32,860 nt of DNA from Alphaproteobacteria bacterium (lineage in GTDB: Bacteria > Pseudomonadota > Alphaproteobacteria > DSM-16000 > Inquilinaceae): positions 1 through 32,860 of the forward strand of contig JAAAOG010000102.1 of the NCBI GenBank assembly GCA_009909005.1, read 5' to 3'. Under the pieces are notes generated by a model. That model saw nothing but the letters and a program-made list of their open reading frames with translations, was not told the origin of the DNA and did not search any database. The translations under genes and the position numbers were made by a program. The stretch's first letter is position 1. Each line of letters starts with the position of its first letter. Shown here piece by piece: positions 27,672-32,860 of the stretch.

Positions 27672-29170
27672 GCCTCGGCGATCCGGGTCATGGCGAAGAT
27701 CTGCCGCTGGTACGGCTCCAGCCGGACATAGAGGCCCTGGCCCGACATGGGATCGCCGTCGCGTTCGTAGACGGCGTCGGACAGGCGGTCGGCCAGCTGC
27801 CAGCGGCGCCCGGCAATGCCGTGGAAGTGCAGGGGCAGGTTCGCTTCCGAAACGGTGGCCGCCATGTTGACGACCACCAGGTCGCGGTCGCCCTCCGCCG
27901 TTTCCCAGAGAAAGGCGTAGAGGTTGCGGTGGGTGTCATTGCCCGGCCAGCCATGGGTCTCGACATGCCGCCAGGTGCCCTGGCCGACCGCCGAGTCGTT
28001 CAGCGCGAGAAAGAGACGGTCGAAGAACGCCAGCTCGTCCGGGTCCGGCTCCTCCGCCTGCCGACGAGCGAGGTGTATCGAGTGCTGCCATTGCCGCGCC
28101 TCGGTCTGGCCGTCATGGATCAGCCGGGCGCCGGGCAGGGCGGTGATCAGAACGGTGGCGGCGCGGCGGCGCTCGGCGTGCGGAATGGCGGCGGCGGCCC
28201 GCGGCTCGTCATGGTTCTCCAAAAACTGCACCGACCGGCTGAGGACCTCGCGGCTGAGGAAATGGCCGCGGGCGGCAGCCGGATCGCCATGAACCAGCGT
28301 GTCATAGAGCGACTTGTTGTAGGTGTAGTCGAAGCCCAGCAGCTGCAGGCGCCATTCCAGCCCCCAATAAGTCTCGGCGATGAAGCGGAAACCCGGATAG
28401 AGGGCCCGCACCTCGTCGATGGCGTCCGGCCAGAACTCGCCCTCGGCATTGCCGTCCGGCAGGTGCCCCCAGGTCCGCTCGAAAATCTCCTTCAGGACCA
28501 GCATCGCCATGTCGCAGCGCAGGCCGTCGCACTGGTCGGCAATGCGCACCAGCGTGTCCGTCATGCGGTCGCGGGTTTCCCGGCGCCGGTAGTCGAGCTG
28601 GAAGGTATCGATCCAGCCGGGGAAATAGGGGTCGCGCCCGAAGGCGATGACATGGCCGTCCTGGGCGGCATAATTGGCCGGGTCGGCTTCGGCCTGCTCC
28701 GGCGACCCGTGGACATAGAGCTCGGGATGTGCGGTGACCCAGGCATGGTCGCGGGCGGTGTGGTTCGGGACGAAGTCGAGAATCAGGCCGATGCCGGAGG
28801 CGTGCAGCCGCTGCCGCAGGTCGGTCAGGGCATCGGGGCCGCCGAACGCGTCCGGAACGGCATAGTCGGCGACGGCATAGGGCGAGCCGCAGACATCGTC
28901 CCGCGTCCAGTCGGGCAGGACCGAAGGGTAGTGCCGGACAAAGACGGGCTCCTCCGCCGACAGCCGCCGGCCGATCTGCCCGGTGGTCCAGGCGCCCATC
29001 AGCCAGATGGCATGGTAGCCGGCCCGCGCCCAGCCCTCCACGACGCTGGCCGGGACATCGGCCAGTGTGGCGTCATCGCGATCGAGATGGCGTGCCGTCC
29101 GCTGCACCAGCTGACGCGCATTGACCTCGAAGATCAGGGGATGCGGGATGACGGAAAAGGGAGCTTTCAT
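27668..29170 (-). CDS. GH13 family alpha-amylase/alpha-glucosidase-type enzyme
   Basis: A 500-residue glycoside hydrolase family 13 protein without a signal peptide, so cytoplasmic. The conserved regions are present: region I D132-F-V-P-N136-H (metal/active site), region II G-L-R-C-D220 (nucleophile), region III F-I-A-E266-T-Y-W (acid/base), and region IV E-N-H-D321-E-P-R (transition-state Asp). A beta-sandwich C-domain follows. The N-terminal F-E-V-N-A-R-Q and the G-x-x-A-I-W-L-M-G-A-W segments resemble the sucrose-phosphorylase-like/maltogenic subgroups rather than extracellular amylases, but substrate and hydrolase-versus-transferase activity cannot be read here. It is the first gene of a two-gene operon with the aldo/keto reductase. 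No other glycogen or trehalose genes are in the window. Confidence 0.92.
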   Translation of the reverse strand: MKAPFSVIPHPLIFEVNARQLVQRTARHLDRDDATLADVPASVVEGWARAGYHAIWLMGAWTTGQIGRRLSAEEPVFVRHYPSVLPDWTRDDVCGSPYAVADYAVPDAFGGPDALTDLRQRLHASGIGLILDFVPNHTARDHAWVTAHPELYVHGSPEQAEADPANYAAQDGHVIAFGRDPYFPGWIDTFQLDYRRRETRDRMTDTLVRIADQCDGLRCDMAMLVLKEIFERTWGHLPDGNAEGEFWPDAIDEVRALYPGFRFIAETYWGLEWRLQLLGFDYTYNKSLYDTLVHGDPAAARGHFLSREVLSRSVQFLENHDEPRAAAAIPHAERRRAATVLITALPGARLIHDGQTEARQWQHSIHLARRQAEEPDPDELAFFDRLFLALNDSAVGQGTWRHVETHGWPGNDTHRNLYAFLWETAEGDRDLVVVNMAATVSEANLPLHFHGIAGRRWQLADRLSDAVYERDGDPMSGQGLYVRLEPYQRQIFAMTRIAEA

Positions 29171-29360
29171 GGCTGGTACCGTCGCCGTATATGTCGAAGC
29201 CGTCCTCGGCGTATCGGGTGTGCCGCACGGCGGTGCCCGATCGCAGCCGATCCGGGCGCGGCAGTATGGTCCAGTTCAGCCAATGGCGGCAAGCGAGGCG
29301 CAGAGAGGCCCGCGCGAGACGGCAGGGCGGACTCCGGAGAATGAAGGGCCCCTTTTCTCA

Positions 29361-29714
29361 ATGATCGAGTCCTGCCGTCGAGACTGTCGCCCGGCCGTTC
29401 GGCTTTTCCTCCTGCTCGGTGCTCTGGCCGTTTCCAACCAGGCCGGGGCGCAGGCGGATCGCTATTACCAGTTCGCCAACACCCGATCCTATCTGGCGGC
29501 TTCGGACACCATGCGCACCGGCTATGTCGCCGGCCTGATGGATGCCGCCCTGGCCTATGGCGCGCTTCCGGATGCGACGGCATCCTGCCTGGCGGTGATG
29601 CGCCTGCGGGAGATCCGCTCCGGGTTCGACCGATGGCTGCGAAACCATCCCGCGGAATGGCGGTTTTCCCTGCCGTCGAACTTTACAATCGCGATGCGCG
29701 GTGTTTGCGAATAG
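29361..29714 (+). CDS. Small secreted protein, Rap1a/Tai-like
   Basis: A 117-residue protein. ATG 29361 opens a signal peptide (R-R-D-C-R-P-A-V-R, then L-F-L-L-L-G-A-L-A-V, cleavage near A-G-A-Q-A); the frame is open further upstream to 29121 but that part is not protein-like. The mature part has Y-V-A-G-L-M-D-A-A-L, C76, then helical L-R-E-I-R-S-G-F-D-R-W-L-R-N-H-P-A-E-W-R, and ends A-M-R-G-V-C116-E. This layout (G-Y-V-x-G-x-x-D ... C ... L-x-x-H-P ... A-x-x-x-x-C) resembles the Rap1a/Tai family, known as periplasmic immunity proteins to type VI amidase effectors. The match is by eye and moderate; C76 and C116 may form a disulfide. No effector gene is adjacent. It diverges from the GH13 gene. 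Confidence 0.55.
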   Translation: MIESCRRDCRPAVRLFLLLGALAVSNQAGAQADRYYQFANTRSYLAASDTMRTGYVAGLMDAALAYGALPDATASCLAVMRLREIRSGFDRWLRNHPAEWRFSLPSNFTIAMRGVCE

Positions 29715-29717
29715 TAT

Positions 29718-29731
29718 CGCGTATATACGCG
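29718..29731. promoter_or_regulatory. Perfect 14-bp palindrome CGCGTATATACGCG
   Basis: Exact self-complementary sequence four bases after the stop of the Rap1a-like gene. A perfect GC-flanked TATATA core is the kind of site a dimeric HTH regulator binds; the XRE gene 700 bases away is a possible but untested partner. Confidence 0.4.
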
Positions 29732-30039
29732 CAACGCGTCAAAATGCCCCGAGACAACGCGAGGGTTTTTCTAGTTAATTCAGTCGGGCTTTGGGACGTC
29801 TTCGGGCCTTGCGGGGCTGGAATAGCCTGAAAGACTGTCTTCTCAGGGAAAAAACCCTTGCCGAGGACCGACCCGGGCCCGGCAAATCATGAGAGTTCTC
29901 GGCTTCTATGCCGAACCTCTGGCAATTAATTCAAATTGTTCTTTAATCCTTGCCAAATGGAGGCGTACAAGCCATCGCGCGGCCTTCATGCCATGAGATG
30001 GCTAACGCTTGCTCTGTCCTCGGGCTTATTCGGATTGTC

Positions 30040-30072
30040 GACCCAATAATACCGGGAATAATTCATTGGGTC
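30040..30072. repeat. 8-bp inverted repeat GACCCAAT / ATTGGGTC
   Basis: Perfect arms at 30040-30047 and 30065-30072 around a 17-base AT-rich spacer. No T-tract follows, so it is an operator-like site or an RNA hairpin rather than an intrinsic terminator. Confidence 0.45.
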
Positions 30073-30396
30073 TATTGCGATCCGGATTTCGCAGGGCCAT
30101 ATCCCGAGACGCGAAAAGGCCGTGGGCGCGGTTACCATGGCGAGGGCCCCGATTTCGGCAGGGTTGGAAAAATGCCGAAGGGTAGAAAAGATTGTTCTCG
30201 CCATGGAAAGAAAAGAAGGTTAAGACGTCATCAATAACCATGTCGTGCTTCGGGGTTCGCGGTGACGGGGGAACGAAACGCGGTTTGGCGGTTTTCGCCC
30301 GCAGGCCAGGGTCGATTGCTGCGTCTTCGACGCGGTCTCTCAGGAATGGCCCGCTTTCCCCGCCCGGGTGCCGATAGTCCCCACGGTTTACGGTGT

Positions 30397-30417
30397 CGCG
30401 GCTGCAGAACGGCCGCG
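30397..30417 (+). promoter_or_regulatory. Hairpin CGCGGC / GCCGCG before the XRE gene
   Basis: Perfect 6-bp arms at 30397-30402 and 30412-30417 with a 9-base loop, ending eight bases before the Shine-Dalgarno of the XRE gene. The position fits a repressor operator or a translation-affecting hairpin. GC-rich sequence makes such arms fairly likely by chance. Confidence 0.3.
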
Positions 30418-30438
30418 TAAGCGCGAGGAGTGATGGAT

Positions 30439-30888
30439 ATGAAGCGGAAATCCCCCCAGAGGCGCCGCCCGACGATTGCAGAAGCCGGTCCGGATCCCAT
30501 CGACGTCCATGTCGGCGCCAAGATTCGCGAGCGGCGGCTGGTCCTCGGCATGAGCCAGGAGACCCTTGGCGACCGCCTGAAAATCAGCTTTCAGCAGCTG
30601 CAGAAATACGAGCGCGGGGCCAACCGGGTCAGTGCCTCGACCCTGCATCGGCTGACCCAGATTCTCGATGCGCCGATCTCCTATTTCTTCGACGGCGCGC
30701 CGACCGATAACATCCAGGATGTGCCGCATGATTCGGACCGGCTGCCGAAGCGGGAAGAGCTGGAGCTGATGCGGGACTTTTCGATGATCACCAACCGACG
30801 GCTGCGGGACCGGATCCGCCGGCTGGTCGGGGCGATCGCCCGCGAAGACGCCGGCAGCATCGGGCCCTCGGCGGAAGCCGCCGAATAA
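30439..30888 (+). CDS. XRE-family HTH transcriptional regulator
   Basis: A 149-residue cytoplasmic repressor-type protein. The ATG at 30439 is chosen because GAGGAG (30425-30430) lies eight bases upstream; the GTG at 30430 and ATG at 30433 overlap or crowd that site. After a basic leader ([10 protein letters not shown]), residues ~24-85 form a canonical Cro/[34 protein letters not shown], then K-Y-E-R-G, then [11 protein letters not shown] and Y-F-F-D-G. The C-terminal ~60 residues are charged and helical ([11 protein letters not shown]), without peptidase or sensor domain. This layout is very common in alphaproteobacteria. A hairpin at 30397-30417 just upstream could be an autoregulatory operator. 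Confidence 0.9.
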   Translation: MKRKSPQRRRPTIAEAGPDPIDVHVGAKIRERRLVLGMSQETLGDRLKISFQQLQKYERGANRVSASTLHRLTQILDAPISYFFDGAPTDNIQDVPHDSDRLPKREELELMRDFSMITNRRLRDRIRRLVGAIAREDAGSIGPSAEAAE

Positions 30889-31026
30889 GGGCAGCCCGGG
30901 CGCAGCGGCGGAAGAGTGTGCCGGCCGGCAGACCTTTGGACCTGCCGGGTCTACACAGCGCGTTCAAGGCCCCCACCTTAGGCGGGTCTGCCCCCGCCGG
31001 ATGGCGCTTCCGGAGGGGAGGGGCTC

Positions 31027-31872
31027 GTGGCGGGAAAGGGGGCCTGCGTGTCGACGGCTGGACGACGGCTCATCGGCGTGGCGTCGGTGGTGCTGCTTTT
31101 CGGGGGGGAGGCCGCCGCGCAGGACGTCGGCACGCCGGCCCTCCTGCCGCACCGTGCCGTCTACGAACTGCGGCTGGACAGCGTGGCCGACCGCTCGCAG
31201 ATCGTCGCGGCCGGTGGCGACATGGCCGTGTCCTGGGAAGCCTCGTGCGAGGGCTGGACCATCGACCAGCGCTATCGGCTCGCCTTTACCTATGCCGAGG
31301 GCGGCGATGTCGAGCTGGTGACGACCTACGCGTCCTGGGAATCGCGGGACGGCGGGAGCTTCAGCTTTACCAGCCGGACGACGCTGAACGGCTTCGTCGA
31401 AGAGGAAATCCGCGGCCATGCGGCGCTGACGCCGGAGGGCGGCTCGGCGCATTACCGCCTGCCGGCCGAACGCGACCAGGCGCTGCCGGCGGGGACCTAT
31501 TTCCCCACCGGCCATACCCGGGCCCTGCTGCGCCGGGCCGAGGCGGGGGCCGCCGCCTTCACGGCGCCGCTGTTCGACGGCACCCGCGCCGACGGGCTGA
31601 CCGAAGTGAGTGCCGCAATCGGCAGCGCGCCCGCCGGCGGGGACCGGCCCGCACTGCAGGAGAGGCCGGCCATTCTCGAGGGCCGCGCCTTCTGGCCGGT
31701 GCAGCTGGCCTTTTTCGACCCGGATCAGGCCGATCCCGAGCCGGACCATGAAGTCGGCTTCCGGCTCTATCGCGGCGGCATTGTCGACGGGCTGCTGATC
31801 AACTACGGTGATTTCGTGCTGCGCGGTCGCGCCGCCGCCATCGAAGCCCTGCCGCTGCCGGACGATTGCTGA
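31027..31872 (+). CDS. eipB: EipB-like periplasmic envelope-integrity protein (DUF1849)
   Basis: A 281-residue exported protein. GTG 31027 follows a very purine-rich Shine-Dalgarno (GGAGGGGAGGGG, ~31012-31023). A signal peptide is visible (T-A-G-R-R-L-I-G-V-A-S-V-V-L-L-F, cleavage near E-A-A-A-Q-D). The mature protein begins L-L-P-H-R-A-V-Y-E-L-R-L, then a run of beta strands with W-E-A-S-C74-E-G-W-T-I-D-Q-R, and closes with N-Y-G-D-F-V-L-R-G ... D-D-C281 at the very end. These are hallmarks of DUF1849/EipB, a beta-spiral periplasmic protein conserved in alphaproteobacteria; in Brucella the two equivalent cysteines (69 and 278) form a disulfide and the protein supports envelope integrity. Here C74 and the terminal C281 would do the same, a potential client of a DsbA-type oxidase. 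Confidence 0.9.
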   Translation: MAGKGACVSTAGRRLIGVASVVLLFGGEAAAQDVGTPALLPHRAVYELRLDSVADRSQIVAAGGDMAVSWEASCEGWTIDQRYRLAFTYAEGGDVELVTTYASWESRDGGSFSFTSRTTLNGFVEEEIRGHAALTPEGGSAHYRLPAERDQALPAGTYFPTGHTRALLRRAEAGAAAFTAPLFDGTRADGLTEVSAAIGSAPAGGDRPALQERPAILEGRAFWPVQLAFFDPDQADPEPDHEVGFRLYRGGIVDGLLINYGDFVLRGRAAAIEALPLPDDC

Positions 31873-31960
31873 GCCCGGGCGGCGCGCTTTGTCTTTGGCG
31901 AGCCCGCCCTTCCCGCGCGGCCGCTCTTCGTCCGGAGCCCCGTCTCATGCCGCTCGACCG

Positions 31961-32860
31961 ATGCCCGACACCCCGTCCCTGAAACCCGAGACCCTGCTGG
32001 CCCGGGCCGACGGCTATCTCTGCCGGCACAGCGGCTCGGTCACGCCCGGGCTGTATCCGTCCTCGACCTTTGCGCGGGACGGGGTGACCTATGAGCAGGT
32101 GGCCGGGCGCGGCTACAGCCGCGACGACAATCCGACCTATCTGCTGCCCGAGGCCCTGATCGCCAAGCTGGAGGGCGGGGCGGGGTGCCGGCTCTTCGCC
32201 TCCGGCATGGCGGCGGTCACGGCCGTGTTCCAGGCCCTGGCGCCCGGCGACCGGGTGGTCGTCAGCCGGGCCGGCTATTTCGGCACGCCGAAATGGCTGA
32301 AGGAATGGGCCGTGCCCTGGGGGCTCGACGTCCGGCTGGTCGACACCGGCGACCTCGATGCCCTGGCCGACGCCATCGGCACCGGCCCCACCCGGCTGGT
32401 CTGGGTCGAGACCCCGGCCAATCCGAGCTGGGCGATCACCGACATCGCCGCCGCCGCCCGGCTGGCGCACGCGGCCGGCGCGGCGCTGGCGGTCGACAGC
32501 ACCGCGGCGACGCCGATCCTCAGCCGGCCGATCGAGCACGGCGCCGATTTCGTCGTGCACTCTGCGACGAAATATCTCAACGGCCATTCCGATCTCGTCG
32601 CCGGCGCTGTGGTGGCGGCGCGGGAGGACGACCCGCTGTGGGAGCGGATCGGGCGCATCCGCTTCCTCAGCGGCGCGGTCCTGGGCGCCTTCGAGGCCTG
32701 GCTGCTGCAGCGCGGCCTGCGCACTCTGGTGCTGCGGGTGCGCCAGGCGAGCGACAGCGCCATGGCCATCGCCCGCCATTTCGTCGGCCATCCGCGCATC
32801 GCCCAGGTCTGCTATCCCGGCCTGCCGGACTTTCCGGGGCATGAGATCGCCTGCCGGCAG
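31961..32860 (+). CDS. PLP-dependent cystathionine gamma-synthase/lyase-family enzyme, N-terminal 300 residues
   Basis: The frame is open from ATG 31961 to the window edge, so the C-terminus is missing. It belongs to the Cys/Met-metabolism PLP family (fold type I), which handles cystathionine, homocysteine, O-acyl-homoserine or methionine. Features in order: Y-S-R-D-D-N-P-T-Y (substrate/PLP phosphate region of the partner subunit), A-K-L-E-G-G, A-S-G-M-A-A-V, V-E-T-P-A-N-P-S-W, A-V-D-S-T-A-A-T-P, and H-S-A-T-K204-Y-L-N-G-H-S-D, where K204 would hold PLP as a Schiff base. Which reaction it catalyses cannot be decided; D-S-T in place of the common D-N-T suggests a divergent subgroup. The Shine-Dalgarno is weak, but the upstream ATG at 31947 is out of frame. 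It lies 88 bases after eipB. Confidence 0.88.
   Translation, partial: MPDTPSLKPETLLARADGYLCRHSGSVTPGLYPSSTFARDGVTYEQVAGRGYSRDDNPTYLLPEALIAKLEGGAGCRLFASGMAAVTAVFQALAPGDRVVVSRAGYFGTPKWLKEWAVPWGLDVRLVDTGDLDALADAIGTGPTRLVWVETPANPSWAITDIAAAARLAHAAGAALAVDSTAATPILSRPIEHGADFVVHSATKYLNGHSDLVAGAVVAAREDDPLWERIGRIRFLSGAVLGAFEAWLLQRGLRTLVLRVRQASDSAMAIARHFVGHPRIAQVCYPGLPDFPGHEIACRQ

Larger units (their letters stand above)
29715..30438. other. Gene-poor, AT-richer region with palindromes
   Basis: About 720 bases without a convincing gene; short frames here lack Shine-Dalgarno sites and recognisable protein character. The composition, especially 29715-29960 and 30000-30250, is clearly less GC-rich than the flanks. 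Structured elements are a 14-bp perfect palindrome at 29718-29731, an A6-loop mini-hairpin AGGG/CCCT at 29845-29858, an 8-bp inverted repeat at 30040-30072, and a 6-bp hairpin at 30397-30417 directly before the XRE gene. It may hold regulatory sites, an sRNA or the remains of a lost gene. Confidence 0.4.

Noticed and set aside
27821-29344. 507-codon plus-strand frame antisense to the GH13 gene
   Set aside because: The minus frame contains all four GH13 conserved regions; the plus frame has no recognisable features.
29950-30241. Short frames on both strands in the AT-richer gap (95, 72 and 71 codons)
   Set aside because: None has a plausible Shine-Dalgarno or a protein-like pattern, and they overlap each other and the inverted repeat at 30040-30072.

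Overview
The window looks like chromosomal DNA of a high-GC, Gram-negative, hopanoid-forming alphaproteobacterium. Supporting evidence is the DUF721 (DciA-like) – DsbA – SMC gene order typical of that class, an amidase/PBP1A pair, a squalene-hopene cyclase, an EipB (DUF1849) envelope protein and an AlgH/YqgE protein. A Rhodospirillales-like bacterium would fit, but the sequence alone does not fix the order. I saw no tRNA, rRNA, CRISPR array, transposase or integrase.

Layout: 1-5233 is the end of a DUF721 gene, a periplasmic DsbA-type thioredoxin with a good intrinsic terminator, and smc, which probably starts at a TTG codon and carries a His/Gly/Asn/Asp-rich low-complexity insert next to the hinge. 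5259-6802 holds two phage-type regulators, a Mor-like activator (- strand) and a CI-like HTH protein (+ strand), facing away from each other across an AT-richer gap. 6956-10859 is the cell-wall pair amiC-mrcA. 11190-13157 is an isolated shc. 13190-14551 is algH (-) and a Prx5-type peroxiredoxin (+). 14695-15051 is a small conserved-looking protein.

15292-25823 is the most unusual part. It is a tight three-gene run (578, 508 and 2386 codons) that I cannot assign to a known system: a soluble protein with a repetitive linker, a two-helix membrane protein, and a giant single-pass membrane-anchored protein built from many beta-propeller-like repeats. The last two genes overlap by 4 bases, and the giant gene overlaps gluQ (glutamyl-Q tRNA-Asp synthetase) by 4 bases, so four genes may share one transcript.

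26664-29170 is a two-gene minus-strand operon (GH13 alpha-glucosidase/amylase-type enzyme, then an aldo/keto reductase) whose 3' end overlaps gluQ. 29361-31872 holds a small secreted Rap1a-like protein, a 724-base gene-poor AT-richer stretch with palindromes, an XRE regulator and eipB. The window ends inside a PLP enzyme of the cystathionine gamma-synthase family. Several plus-strand genes serve envelope work (DsbA, AmiC, PBP1A, Shc, EipB), and the giant propeller protein is predicted to sit in the same compartment.
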